Positions 36,016 to 44,491 are shown, counted from the first letter of the stretch. The stretch: 64,000 nucleotides of DNA from Lewinellaceae bacterium (GCA_020636375.1 JACJXZ010000017.1:124001-188000), one strand, 5' to 3'. Notes: a model not told the origin generated them from the letters alone. Program-made: numbers and translations.

Positions 36016-37419
36016 CTACAACCGGTATTCTGCTCCCAGTTCGGGAATTTCTATATCTGCGAAGCCTTTCTCCAGGAGCAGGTTCCTGAACGCTTCCTGG
36101 CGGTCCAGTGTGCCGTGGACGAGGAAGAGCCTGCGCAGGCCTTTCCTCTGATTTTCTAAAAAGGCGGCCAGTTCGTGCCGGTCGGCATGAGCGGAGAAAG
36201 AATCCATAACTTCTACTTCCGCCCGGACTGCTTTTTCCTCTCCAAATACCCTCAGCTGCTTCGCCCCGTCGCGCAGGGCGCCGCCCGGCGTTCCCGGAGC
36301 ACAGTAGCCGACAATGAGAAAAGTATTGCGGTCATTATCAATATTGTGGAACAGATGGTGTTTCACCCGGCCGGCATTCATCATGCCGGAAGAACTGATG
36401 ATGATGCAGGGTTCGCTGGAATGGTTAAGCTTTTTGGAAAGCTCCACATTGCGGACGTACCGGAGGGAATTGAATCCGAAGGGGTCGTCATCGGCGAGCA
36501 GATACTCATTCAGCTGATTATCGAAACACTCCGGATGGGCGCCGAAGATCATCGTAGCATTTACCGCCAGGGGGCTGTCTACGTAAACGGGAATATGGGG
36601 CAGCTTTCCCGCGCTTTCCATTTGGTCGAGCATATAAACGACTTCCTGGGTGCGCCCGACGCTGAACGCCGGAATGATGAGTTTTCCCTGTTTTTCGATA
36701 CAGGTGTGCAGGATGATCCTGAGAAAACGCTCCATTTCATTGGGCGCGGCTTCGTGGTCGCGGTCGCCATAAGTGGACTCACAGATCAGGTAATCGACCG
36801 CCGGCATCGGGACCGGGTCGCGGAGGATCGGCCGGCTGGGGCGCCCCACATCGCCGGTAAAGCCGAACATAACCGTGCGGCTTTTTTCCCTGATGCGCAG
36901 GGTGACGCTGGCGCTGCCCAAAATATGCCCCGCATCCTGAAAGAGCACTTCGACATTTTCATGGACGCGAAACCAGCGGCCATAACCATGGCCCTCAAAA
37001 AGATTCCAGGCCAGTTCCGCATCGCGGGTGGTATACAGCGGTTCTTTCAACCGATCCTTATGGCCCCGCCGGAGCTGCCTTTTATTGTAGTACTTCACAT
37101 CCATTTCCTGGATCTTGGCACTATCCAGCAGCATGATGGAGCACAGGTTGCGCGTGGCATAGGTGCAATGGATGCCTCCCTTAAACCCATCGGCTACCAA
37201 TTTCGGGATGCGGCCGCTGTGGTCGATATGAGCGTGGGAAAGGATCAGGCAATCGATCTCCGACGGAGAGAAATACCAGTGCTCGTTAAACTCCGACATA
37301 TCGTCGGAACTTCCCTGATAGAGCCCGCAGTCCAGCAGTATCCTGAACCCGTCTTCCAGCGTGATGAGATGAGCGCTACCCGTTACCTCCCGGGCCGCTC
37401 CACAGAATTGTAGCTTCAT
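36016..37419 (-). CDS. Metallo-beta-lactamase/beta-CASP RNA nuclease (YSH1/CPSF73-like)
   Basis: The 467-residue protein has the zinc-binding signature SHAHIDHSG at residues 61-69 (H62, H64, D66, H67) and further ligands in QDAGHILGSA and GFTGDVGR. A beta-CASP insert at about 215-370 includes CESTYGDRDHE and IPAFSVGRTQEVVYMLDQM, and the closing motif DSFSAHADRHEL follows. Such enzymes cleave RNA endonucleolytically and often also act as 5'-3' exonucleases; in bacteria this subgroup is widespread but its substrates are poorly defined. The protein is cytoplasmic, of full length, and transcribed alone. Confidence 0.93.
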   Translation of the reverse strand: MKLQFCGAAREVTGSAHLITLEDGFRILLDCGLYQGSSDDMSEFNEHWYFSPSEIDCLILSHAHIDHSGRIPKLVADGFKGGIHCTYATRNLCSIMLLDSAKIQEMDVKYYNKRQLRRGHKDRLKEPLYTTRDAELAWNLFEGHGYGRWFRVHENVEVLFQDAGHILGSASVTLRIREKSRTVMFGFTGDVGRPSRPILRDPVPMPAVDYLICESTYGDRDHEAAPNEMERFLRIILHTCIEKQGKLIIPAFSVGRTQEVVYMLDQMESAGKLPHIPVYVDSPLAVNATMIFGAHPECFDNQLNEYLLADDDPFGFNSLRYVRNVELSKKLNHSSEPCIIISSSGMMNAGRVKHHLFHNIDNDRNTFLIVGYCAPGTPGGALRDGAKQLRVFGEEKAVRAEVEVMDSFSAHADRHELAAFLENQRKGLRRLFLVHGTLDRQEAFRNLLLEKGFADIEIPELGAEYRL

Positions 37420-37534
37420 GGAGACAATATACCGACTTCAAAAGGTTTGACAAAAAAAAAGCCACCCTTGCAAGAAGATATTTTGCAAGAGTGGCCGTAA
37501 ACTTTCGTAAAAATTGGATTAGTATGAAGCCAAA

Positions 37535-37830
37535 GTTGTGTCCGGGTTGTCCGTTGTCCGTTGTTGGTTGTCCGTTGTTGGTTGCCGGTTTGGCCCTGGG
37601 GCCGTCGGAAGAGATTGTTCAGAAATGTGTGTCCGCCTCCAAGTTTTGAACCGCTGAGTCCACAGAGGAACACAGAGTAATCGCCTGACAGCGAATACTT
37701 TGTGACCTCTCTGCGTGTCTCCGCGGCCTCTGTGGTTTAAACAAAAGACACAGCGTTTTGAACAGTCCCCGTCGGAACAATTGGGTTCCCTAACAAACAA
37801 CAAACAACTAACAACCAGCAACCGCCCGGC
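37535..37830. repeat. Large low-complexity palindromic region (intergenic 37420-37838)
   Basis: The left edge is built from GTTGTCCGTTGTTGG-like units (37545-37595) and the right edge from CAACAAACAACTAACAACC-like units (37790-37830), which are complementary in character. Between them a second inverted pair is formed by CCACAGAGGAACACAGAG (about 37660-37677) and GCGGCCTCTGTGGTTT (about 37723-37738). Repeats of the CCACAGAG type occur between genes in many bacteria. No gene is seen in this 419-bp stretch. Confidence 0.5.
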
Positions 37831-37838
37831 AACTCCCC

Positions 37839-38951
37839 CTAATCCTGCACCACCCTCAGGGCGCCGTAATTGACCCTTGCCCGGATGACGCGGGGCGCTT
37901 TGGATGCCCCCACATGTCCCCGGATCTCGTGGTTGGTGCCGGCTTCCCGTTCATAGGTGACGTTCAGCGCGCGCGGGTACCGGATGCCGGCGAAATCCGC
38001 GATGGCGTCCATCTGAAAAGCGGTACCGTCCTCCACGCCCAGGCGGAAATCGGTAAAGCTGCCGGTGATGTCCACCGCATTGAAATGCCGCCCGATCGAG
38101 ATGATCTTCACGCTGCTGCTGTCTACCTGAAGCTGCAGGCTTTTGTTGACCCGTTCTACATACAGGTTGCTCAGGGTGCTGTTCACCGAAATCTCATCCG
38201 CCGTTTCGATCTCGATATTGTCGAATTCTCCAGTGTTGACGAAGCGGCCGGCTTGCTCCAGCTCATAGGTGTCGTACCGGGAACGGCTCAGTACCTCCCC
38301 GGCTTTTTCGATCCAAATCCGGGAATAGCGGCTGTCGATCTCGGCCAGTCGCACCTCTTCCACCCGCAGGCGAGCCTGCAGGAGGGTGGCCTTCAGGCGC
38401 CCGGCCCTTTCGATGGCTCCCGTGCCATGTTCGAGCCGGATGTCGGCGTCCTGGCTCAACTCGCCAACCTGCAGGTTCCCGTAGCGCACTTTGAGTTCTA
38501 CCGGCCCGGCCATTTCCTCGACGGACACGTCGCCGTGTTTATTCTCCACGACGAGCCGGCAGCGATAGGGAACGTATGCCGTATAAGATATGGAATAGTC
38601 GGCCTCCTCTTCTCCCCAGAACCACCATTCCTTTTGGGGCCGGGCCACTTCCGTTTCCGCCGACACGTAATCTCTGCTTTCGCTGAAAGCTATTTGAATG
38701 CGGTGAAATACCCTTTGGGCGCTGGCCTCTCCGGAGGCCCGGACGCGGATATTCACTTCCAGTTTCACCCGTTGCCGGTCCCATCCTTCCACCTTCACCG
38801 GCCCGTATTTATTGCTGAGGGCGAGGGTTCCTTCCTGGGAAATGGCAAATTCCTTTTTGATCACCTTGGAGAACTCCTGGCACGTGCCCGCCCGGAGGGG
38901 ATAGACCGCCAGGGTACATACGGCCAGGAAGGCTAATACCCAAAAATGCAT
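37839..38951 (-). CDS. DUF4097-type secreted beta-repeat protein of an ECF sigma operon
   Basis: The 370-residue protein begins with a signal peptide (MHFWVLAFLAVCTLAVYPLRAGTCQE). It continues as a right-handed beta-helix-like series of short strands (NKHGDVSVEEMAGPVELKVRYGNLQVGEL), the pattern of DUF4097 and head-GIN adhesin-like proteins. A longer frame opens at 39101 and overlaps the upstream gene, but its extra 50 residues contain a run encoded by nine G and no signal sequence, so the ATG at 38951 is preferred. It is the third gene of a unit with an ECF sigma factor and a single-pass membrane protein, and is probably a target or sensor of that system at the cell envelope. The function of the family is not established. 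Confidence 0.85.
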   Translation of the reverse strand: MHFWVLAFLAVCTLAVYPLRAGTCQEFSKVIKKEFAISQEGTLALSNKYGPVKVEGWDRQRVKLEVNIRVRASGEASAQRVFHRIQIAFSESRDYVSAETEVARPQKEWWFWGEEEADYSISYTAYVPYRCRLVVENKHGDVSVEEMAGPVELKVRYGNLQVGELSQDADIRLEHGTGAIERAGRLKATLLQARLRVEEVRLAEIDSRYSRIWIEKAGEVLSRSRYDTYELEQAGRFVNTGEFDNIEIETADEISVNSTLSNLYVERVNKSLQLQVDSSSVKIISIGRHFNAVDITGSFTDFRLGVEDGTAFQMDAIADFAGIRYPRALNVTYEREAGTNHEIRGHVGASKAPRVIRARVNYGALRVVQD

Positions 38952-39081
38952 GGCGGTGCCCCGCCTGACGTTGGACAACCGGCGAGGCTTCGTACCTCCT
39001 GCGCAACCCAGTACAGGTGCCGGCCCCGGACATTGCCCCCCCCCCTCGCAACTTTTGTCCCACATAGCGGCAAGCGCCTGG

Positions 39082-39630
39082 TCAAATGCTGGTTTCCTCA
39101 TGTCCCTCTGGGTTTTCGGCCTCCGGGGCAGCGTCCTGAAGGCGGTCCAGGACGCGTTCCAGGATGGAAACCTTCGCCTGATAACTCCGGAGCAGGTCTT
39201 CGACGATCTCCTCCTCCTTTCCTTTGGGCGCGATGAGCAATTCCTGCCGGAGTTCCTGCATCACTTCATCCAGCCGGGCCAGGTCTTTATCCACGAGGTT
39301 GTCCCGCTGGTAAGCGGCCAACTGCTGGTATTTCTGATGGATCTGCTGCTGGTAGTATTCCTCCGCTTTGGCATATTCCGGGGCGACCCTTTCCAGCGAA
39401 GCGGCCGGCTGCAGGCGGTTCCCGAAAAGATAAACGCCGAGTAGGGCCCCGCAGGCCAGCAACACTACCACGACGGCAGCCGCCCGGCCTGCTTTCCAGA
39501 GGGTCAGCCGCCGGGATTGCCGGCGGTCGAGCTCGTGGCTGATCTCCCCCCACACCCGCAGGCCCGGGGATGGGCCGTCAAAAGCTTCCCGTTGTTCGAG
39601 GATGAACTGCTCGATATAATCTCGCTGCAT
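39082..39630 (-). CDS. Single-pass membrane protein, probable anti-sigma factor
   Basis: This 182-residue protein has a soluble N-terminal part (about 1-46), one transmembrane helix (about 48-70, AAAVVVVLLACGALLGVYLFG) and a C-terminal coiled-coil-like periplasmic domain rich in Gln, Glu and Leu. The arrangement, and the position 38 bp downstream of an ECF sigma gene, fit an anti-sigma factor holding the sigma at the membrane. The cytoplasmic part has no recognisable zinc-binding anti-sigma motif, so this is inference from topology and context. The downstream secreted DUF4097 gene could give the signal input. Confidence 0.78.
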   Translation of the reverse strand: MQRDYIEQFILEQREAFDGPSPGLRVWGEISHELDRRQSRRLTLWKAGRAAAVVVVLLACGALLGVYLFGNRLQPAASLERVAPEYAKAEEYYQQQIHQKYQQLAAYQRDNLVDKDLARLDEVMQELRQELLIAPKGKEEEIVEDLLRSYQAKVSILERVLDRLQDAAPEAENPEGHEETSI

Positions 39631-39668
39631 CGTACTTTTTGTTTTCTCTTTGCCGGCGGGGTACAGTC

Positions 39669-40283
39669 CTATTTTCCCGCCATCCCTAAATGACTAGACT
39701 CTAATAATTCTCTCAGCTTCTTTCGGGCACGGCTGTACTGGGACTTGGAAGTCGCTTCGGTGATCTCCAGGATCTCGGCGATTTCCTTGTGGTCATAACC
39801 TTCGAACAGATACAGGGTAAATACCGCCCGGTAGCCGTCGGGCAGGTCCTGCACGGCTTTTTTTACGGATTCTACATCCAGGCCCGGCGGCGGGTCTTCC
39901 ATTACCTGTTCGGCGGTAGCCGGTACTTCGGCGTGCCGTTCTTCCAGTTCTTCAAAGAACAGGCGGTTGCGTTTGAGGTGGTTGATGCAGTTGTTGACCG
40001 TGATGCGTTTGATCCACGCTCCTACCGATGACTGGTACCGAAAGGTGTGGAGCTTGGAAAACACATCGACGAACGAGTTCTGCAACAGGTCCTCCGCGTC
40101 CTGTTCGCTGCGGACCATCCGCAGGCACACGTTATACATCGCCCTCGAATATAAGCGGTACAGCTCAAACTGAGCCCTTCGGTTGCCACGCTTACATTTT
40201 TCGACAATGTCTCGGTGTGTGCTTGCGTAATCCAATTTCAGGTGATTGTATTCTACAGCGGGTGATTTTTTTATCGCATGCAT
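39669..40283 (-). CDS. ECF RNA polymerase sigma factor (sigma-70 family)
   Basis: The 204-residue protein has region 2 (AQFELYRLYSRAMYNVCLRMVRSEQDAEDLLQNSFVDVF) and region 4 (DLPDGYRAVFTLYLFEGYDHKEIAEILEITEATSKSQYSRARKKLRELL) of ECF sigma factors, with the recognition helix in ITEATSKSQYSRAR. It would direct RNA polymerase to a specific envelope-linked promoter set. It heads an operon-like unit with a membrane protein 38 bp downstream and a secreted DUF4097 protein. The start ATG at 40283 gives a 30-residue extension ahead of region 2 (MHAIKKSPAVEYNH), which is longer than usual; later starts are possible. Confidence 0.93.
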   Translation of the reverse strand: MHAIKKSPAVEYNHLKLDYASTHRDIVEKCKRGNRRAQFELYRLYSRAMYNVCLRMVRSEQDAEDLLQNSFVDVFSKLHTFRYQSSVGAWIKRITVNNCINHLKRNRLFFEELEERHAEVPATAEQVMEDPPPGLDVESVKKAVQDLPDGYRAVFTLYLFEGYDHKEIAEILEITEATSKSQYSRARKKLRELLESSHLGMAGK

Positions 40284-40379
40284 GCTTCCTGGACTTCAGC
40301 TTCATCTGTAGGGACAGGCCCGGGGGGAAAGGGTTGCATGCGGCTTGGTAGATTATCGCTCGTTTTTCGAAAAGAAAAG

Positions 40380-40718
40380 TTAATCTTCCAGAGGAGAAAG
40401 AATATATACTTTATGCTGAACTGCCTTTTCCCACTCCACTAACAAAATGGAAACAAAAGGCAATAAACCTGCCAACACATTCCGCCTGACATCCAGGATA
40501 AACACTCCAACCGGCAGCGTGTCCACGTTTTGTTGATAGGGAATATTCTTATCGACAGCTACTAGTACATCGAAGCCGTTTTCCTGCATTTTTCGAAACA
40601 AAGCGCCATTTTTCAGACCATTCCAGCCCATATCCCGCACCGTAAAAACAGCGTGTTCTGTATCTGAAAATTCTTTCTTGAAACGGACATCGACATTCTC
40701 GTCAAGCAGCACTTTCAT
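40380..40718 (-). CDS. DUF5615 PIN-like toxin
   Basis: The 112-residue protein begins MKVLLDENVDVRFKKEF and contains TVRDMGWNGLKNGALFRKMQENGFDVLVAVDKNIPYQQN, the pattern of DUF5615 PIN-like nucleases with the acidic residues D6, E7 and D61-like at the active centre. Such proteins act as the toxin of type II toxin-antitoxin pairs and probably cleave RNA. Its start overlaps the end of the DUF433 antitoxin gene by 17 bp, which fits translational coupling. No transfer signs were seen other than the accessory nature of the pair. Confidence 0.9.
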   Translation of the reverse strand: MKVLLDENVDVRFKKEFSDTEHAVFTVRDMGWNGLKNGALFRKMQENGFDVLVAVDKNIPYQQNVDTLPVGVFILDVRRNVLAGLLPFVSILLVEWEKAVQHKVYILSPLED

Positions 40719-40932
40719 ACCTCCGGCTTATCATTTGCACCAATTCCCCTGCCCATTCGATCACAACTTCCGCCTGTTCCCGCCTGACTGAAGGGAAGCC
40801 TGCCAAAAATTCATCCAAAGAGCTTTCCTCCAAATAGTCAAACAGGGTTTTGACCGGTACGCGTGTTCCTGTAAATACGGGAGTGCCGCTCAAAATTTCA
40901 GGATCGACATGTATGGCTTCTTTTACCGTCAT
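40702..40932 (-). CDS. DUF433 antitoxin (VapB-like partner of DUF5615)
   Basis: The 76-residue protein (MTVKEAIHVDPEILSGTPVFTGTRVPVKTLFDYLEE) is a DUF433 winged-helix protein with the hallmark SGTPVFTGTRVPV. It binds the toxin and its own promoter in known pairs. The frame extends to 40968 (MGNCKFGKNESA...), but homology begins at the ATG at 40932. A paralogue without a toxin partner is found at 44300-44491. Confidence 0.9.
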   Translation of the reverse strand: MTVKEAIHVDPEILSGTPVFTGTRVPVKTLFDYLEESSLDEFLAGFPSVRREQAEVVIEWAGELVQMISRRYESAA

Positions 40933-41004
40933 GGCTGATTCGTTTTTTCCAAATTTACAATTTCCCAAGAGAAAAAACTACCGGAAATTTTGATTCCTCC
41001 TCAT

Positions 41005-41115
41005 TGGATATACTCAACCGCAATAGGTTTTGTGCATTTGGGGGAGACTTCCCCTTTAGGGGATTGAGGGGCGGGGGCGGCAATGCACAAAACCTGTTGC
41101 AGCGTAGTATAACTC
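41005..41115. repeat. Imperfect palindromic element between toxin-antitoxin pair and TPR gene
   Basis: GCAATAGGTTTTGTGCATT (about 41019-41037) is matched on the right by the reverse complement of GCAACAGGTTTTGTGCATT (about 41084-41103), one mismatch in 19. ATATACT and AGTATA continue the pairing outward. The loop is G- and C-rich, with TTCCCCTTTAGGGGATTGAGGGGC. No gene is present. Confidence 0.55.
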
Positions 41116-41140
41116 ATGGGATTGTAATGACATCCCTCGC

Positions 41141-42169
41141 CTACCCCGCCTTCTTCACCCGCTCCAACCCCTCCTGTGCCTTCTCATAATTAGGCGCCAG
41201 GCGCAGCGCCTGCTCGTAATCCTTTTTTGCGGCGGCGGCATTCCCGAGCATTTCCTGGGCCAGCCCCCGGTAGTAGTACGCCCGGATGTGGGTCGGAGAG
41301 GTTTCAATAGCAATGTCGAACTGCTGGCGGGCCTGCTCGATGGAATCCATATCCATATAAATGAGGCCGGAATTGAAGTAGGCCTCCTCGTACTGCGGGT
41401 CCACCCGGCTGATGCGGCGGTACATCTCGATGGCCTCCGGCAGTTTCCCGATGTCGCTCAGGTAATCGGCCCGGGCGTGCAGCGCGTAGATATTGTCCGG
41501 CGCCACCCGGATGGCGTTGTCGAAATAGCGCAGGGCCAGCGGGTCGCCGATAGCCGCGTAGAGCTGCCCCAGGTTGATCCAGCCGTCGGCCAGTTCGGAA
41601 TCGAGCTCCACCGCTTTCTGGAAGCTGTTGATGGCGCGCACGGTGTCGCCCCGCTCCTTGAAGTTCATGCCGAACATAAAATAGGCTTCCGCATTCTGCG
41701 GGTCGAGCGTGAGGATGCGGTTGATCGTCTTCATCGATTCTTCGTGTTGCTTGAGGAGCTGCTGGAACTCGCTCAGCTTGAGCAGGGTCGGGATGCGCTC
41801 GGGGTATAGCTCGGCAGCCCGCTCCATCGTTTTCAGGGCGCGGCGCGACTGGAAATAGTCCAGGTACACATCCGCCAGCAGGTGCAGGTACTCCACATTG
41901 GTAGAATCCATGCTCAGAGCCTTGTTCAGGTCGCGGATGGCTTCGTCGAAACCGTCGTTTTCGTAAAACAGGCGCCCCCGCTCGGCATACAATTCCGGAT
42001 CGTTGGGGTTTTGAGATATTTCGGTGGACAGCCCGTCGATAGCCGGGTTGCCGGTCGTCATAACGGCATCGGCATCGCCCTCCTGCTTGCCCTGGCTGTT
42101 GCCGCCACAGCCGGCCAGGGCGAAACTCAGGGCAATGGCCAACCCAATCATTCCAATTTTAGTTTTCAT
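41141..42169 (-). CDS. TPR-repeat lipoprotein
   Basis: The 342-residue protein begins with a lipoprotein signal peptide (MKTKIGMIGLAIALSFALAGC, lipobox LAGC at Cys-21). It contains about eight tetratricopeptide repeats, for example NPNDPELYAERGRLFYENDGFDEAIRDLNKAL. It is probably an envelope-anchored protein-binding scaffold; the partners are not indicated by context. The open frame runs up to 42247, but the signal peptide and the promoter element at 42202-42209 place the start at 42169. Similar lipoproteins in the phylum have been linked to T9SS, gliding or cell-wall functions, but nothing specific supports one of these here. Confidence 0.9.
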   Translation of the reverse strand: MKTKIGMIGLAIALSFALAGCGGNSQGKQEGDADAVMTTGNPAIDGLSTEISQNPNDPELYAERGRLFYENDGFDEAIRDLNKALSMDSTNVEYLHLLADVYLDYFQSRRALKTMERAAELYPERIPTLLKLSEFQQLLKQHEESMKTINRILTLDPQNAEAYFMFGMNFKERGDTVRAINSFQKAVELDSELADGWINLGQLYAAIGDPLALRYFDNAIRVAPDNIYALHARADYLSDIGKLPEAIEMYRRISRVDPQYEEAYFNSGLIYMDMDSIEQARQQFDIAIETSPTHIRAYYYRGLAQEMLGNAAAAKKDYEQALRLAPNYEKAQEGLERVKKAG

Positions 42170-42201
42170 AACGTATGTGATCGGTTTAACTGAAATCGGG
42201 T

Positions 42202-42209
42202 GCAAAGAT
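42202..42209 (-). promoter_or_regulatory. Probable -7 promoter element of the TPR lipoprotein gene
   Basis: Read on the minus strand the sequence is TATCTTTG followed by CA, an exact match to the Bacteroidota TAnnTTTG element. It lies 33 bp upstream of the start at 42169. The -33 box is not clear. Confidence 0.5.
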
Positions 42210-42307
42210 ACGGAAATTAGCGTGGTGGACTGCGGAAGCAGGGCCACGACTTTTGTGTATAAGTGCCCTCACCAATGTACGACTCAACTACCCTAACGTC
42301 CAATCCT

Positions 42308-43921
42308 ATGAAAAGATTGACTACAGCCATTACATCAGGCATTTTCATCCTTCCCCTTACCCTCGCGGCCCAATCCTGGTCGTGGGTGGCGCCCATCGAC
42401 GGGAGCGGCGGAGAGCGTTGCGAAGTCGTACAGGCGCTGAAAGGCGGCGGGCTGGCCGTTGGCGGTGCTTTCAGCGGGAGCCTCGACGTGCAGGGGCTCG
42501 GGATCGACGGGCTGGGCAACGACGACCTCTACCTCCTGCGGCTGGACGCCGATCAGCGGCTGTTGTGGGCTGTAGTTGCCGGCAGCAGCCAGGACGACGA
42601 AACCACCGCTCTGGCCGAGCTGCCCGGCGGAGATATCGCTTTTGCCGGCGCCTTCTGGTTCAGCGTCCAGTTGGGCGACACCCTGCTGGGCAGCGGCAGC
42701 ACCTCCCGCAGCCTCTTCGTCGCCCGCCTAAGCCCGGAGGGGCAGCTGCGCTGGGCGCGCAGCATCCCCGGCCAGGGGCTGAAGAACATCACCGGCCTGG
42801 CGGCCCGCCCGGACGGCAGCCTGGCCCTCGCCGGCTATTTCGAGCGGGACCTCGATCTCAGCCCGTTCTTCCTGGAATCGGGCAGGGCCGACGGCACCAC
42901 CTTCGCCTTCGTTGCCGCCCTCGACGGGCAGGGCGAGGCCCTCTGGGCCCGGCAGGCAGGCCACAGCAACGACACCCGGGCCAACGCCATCGCGCTGATG
43001 CCGGACGGCGGCATGGCCATCGGCGGCTTCTTCAACGATACGGCCCGCTTTGATAACATCCAGTTCACCGCCAACACCTTCGACCCCGACGCCTTTATTG
43101 CCAGTTATGCTGCCGACGGCAGCCTGCGCTGGGCGAGAAAGGCCGGCGGCGTGGTCGACGACGAGATTCGCGGCCTGGCCGCCGGCGCCGACGGTTCGGT
43201 TTATGCTACCGGTTCCATGATCGGCGTGATGACGGTCAGCGACGAGATCGTCCTCCAAACCACGTCCGGCAACCCCAATTTCTTCCTGCTGAAATACAGC
43301 GCGGCGGGCGAGCCGCTCTTCGGCCGTACGCTGGGCAACGCCCAGATTCAGCGGGGGCTGGCCATCGACGTCCTCGATGGGTTGGTTGCCATCAGCGGCG
43401 CTTTCACCGGCAGCTTCGAGGTGGACGGATTGACGGCCGACAGCGGCGGGCTGCCCCACGGTTTCGCCGCCGGCTTCAATACGGCGGGCGAGGGGCGGTG
43501 GCTCGTCCCCATCCCTGCCAATACCGCCCTGGTGGCCAGTTGCCTGGACATCGGCCCGGGCGGGCGGGTAACCGTCGGCGGCAGCTATTCCCGGACGGCC
43601 GTTTTTGACGAAGAAGAACTGGCCTGTGCCGGCAGCACCGGCGCCTTTGTGGGGCAGCTGGACCCGGCGCTGACGCCCGTCATTGAAGCACGCCGGCAGG
43701 AGTTGGCCGTGGAGGTGTTTCCCAATCCGGGCAGCGGCCGATTTTACCTGCGGCCGACGGGGCTGCCGTACGATGTCGTTCTCTATGATGACCGGGGGCG
43801 CCGGCTGGGACAATGGGGGAAGACGGATGAGTTGCGGCTGGAAGGGTTGCCGGGGGGATGGTATGTGGTGGAGGTGCGGTTGGGAGAGGCCTATCGGGTA
43901 CTGCGGGTGTTGAAGCGTTGA
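42308..43921 (+). CDS. Secreted beta-propeller protein with T9SS sorting domain
   Basis: The 537-residue protein has a signal peptide (MKRLTTAITSGIFILPLTLAAQ). A series of SBBP-like repeats of about 45-60 residues follows, with the recurring pattern G(D/G)(I/L)A(F/L)AG.F.........G..L.S........F(V/I)A.L. The C-terminal T9SS sorting domain (about residues 462-537) contains VEVFPNPGSGRFYL and ends VLRVLKR. It is probably displayed on, or released from, the cell surface; ligand or activity is unknown. The open frame begins at 42263, but the signal peptide fixes the start at 42308. The gene is divergent from the TPR lipoprotein gene and ends close to the EF-G remnant. Confidence 0.9.
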   Translation: MKRLTTAITSGIFILPLTLAAQSWSWVAPIDGSGGERCEVVQALKGGGLAVGGAFSGSLDVQGLGIDGLGNDDLYLLRLDADQRLLWAVVAGSSQDDETTALAELPGGDIAFAGAFWFSVQLGDTLLGSGSTSRSLFVARLSPEGQLRWARSIPGQGLKNITGLAARPDGSLALAGYFERDLDLSPFFLESGRADGTTFAFVAALDGQGEALWARQAGHSNDTRANAIALMPDGGMAIGGFFNDTARFDNIQFTANTFDPDAFIASYAADGSLRWARKAGGVVDDEIRGLAAGADGSVYATGSMIGVMTVSDEIVLQTTSGNPNFFLLKYSAAGEPLFGRTLGNAQIQRGLAIDVLDGLVAISGAFTGSFEVDGLTADSGGLPHGFAAGFNTAGEGRWLVPIPANTALVASCLDIGPGGRVTVGGSYSRTAVFDEEELACAGSTGAFVGQLDPALTPVIEARRQELAVEVFPNPGSGRFYLRPTGLPYDVVLYDDRGRRLGQWGKTDELRLEGLPGGWYVVEVRLGEAYRVLRVLKR

Positions 43922-43989
43922 GTAGCACGAAACGGGTAGGCTTTTCCTTAGTTCCTGCGCTTTTTCACATGCCAAACAGATAAATGTGC

Positions 43990-44149
43990 AAAAAAATTCT
44001 CCTCAGCATAAACCCCTTCCGCTTCTCCAGCAGCCCCTTCGCCACCTGCTCCGGCACCGGCGCATAATGCGAAAAAGTCAGCGTCGCGCTGGCCCGCCCG
44101 GAGGTGAGGGTGCGGATTTGGGCGGCGTAACCGAACAGCTCGGCCAGCG
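43990..44149 (-). pseudogene. 3' remnant of a second elongation factor G gene
   Basis: The minus strand encodes 49 residues matching the C-terminus of the intact EF-G at 44678-46807, from LAELFGYAAQIR to KGFMLR. Only two residues differ (Gly to Ser, Ala to Thr). There are about twelve base differences, in eleven codons, and nine of those codons are synonymous. The copy lacks the normal stop and reads on for twelve codons (RIFLHIYLFGM). Similarity stops at 44149, one base before the target duplication of a family B element. The bias toward synonymous change suggests this is the remains of a once functional paralogue, not a recent neutral duplication. Confidence 0.85.
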
Positions 44150-44157
44150 GTTTATCT

Positions 44158-44259
44158 GGCTACCCGTCTAAGGTTGGACACTCGATGCCTTCGGCACACG
44201 CTTGGCCTCGACTCCGCTCGGCTTTCCCCTTTCTGCTGTCCCACCTTAGACGGGTAGCC
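44158..44259. mobile_element. Family B miniature inverted-repeat element, copy 1 (102 bp)
   Basis: The ends are inverted repeats of about 23 bp beginning GGCTACCCGTCTAAGG. The element is flanked by an 8-bp direct duplication GTTTATCT (44150-44157 and 44260-44267). The second copy, of identical length, lies at 54562-54663 with its own 8-bp duplication. The core (about 44195-44235) is strongly conserved between the copies. It is too short to encode a transposase. Eight-bp target duplications are made by several IS families, for example ISL3, IS1595 and IS66; the parent cannot be named from the window. Confidence 0.85.
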
Positions 44260-44299
44260 GTTTATCTCTTTATCCTTAAATCGACTTCTATAATTTTAT

Positions 44300-44491
44300 C
44301 TAATGCTCAACAAAATCTAATAACTGCTCCACCTGTTCCCTCCTAACAGAAGGGAAGTCATTCAAAAATTCCCCAATGGTATCTCCTCCTTTAAGGTAAT
44401 CGAACAGGATTTTTATAGGCACTCTCGTACCTGCAAAAACGGGCGTACCGCTTTGAATTTCCGGTGAAATAGTGATGACATCAGCAATCAT
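44300..44491 (-). CDS. Orphan DUF433 antitoxin-like protein
   Basis: The 63-residue protein contains ISPEIQSGTPVFAGTRVPIKILFDYLKGG and DFPSVRREQVEQLLDFVE, close to the DUF433 antitoxin at 40702-40932. In that pair the DUF5615 toxin follows directly downstream. Here the downstream position holds only about 30 bp, then a family B element and the EF-G remnant, so the toxin gene appears to be lost. The product is complete at the N-terminus and shortened at the C-terminus relative to its paralogue. It may still bind DNA or titrate toxin, or may be decaying. Confidence 0.82.
   Translation of the reverse strand: MIADVITISPEIQSGTPVFAGTRVPIKILFDYLKGGDTIGEFLNDFPSVRREQVEQLLDFVEH

Noticed and set aside
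38952..39101. Longer start for the DUF4097 gene at 39101
   Set aside because: It would overlap the preceding gene, read through a G9 run, and bury the signal peptide 50 residues from the N-terminus.
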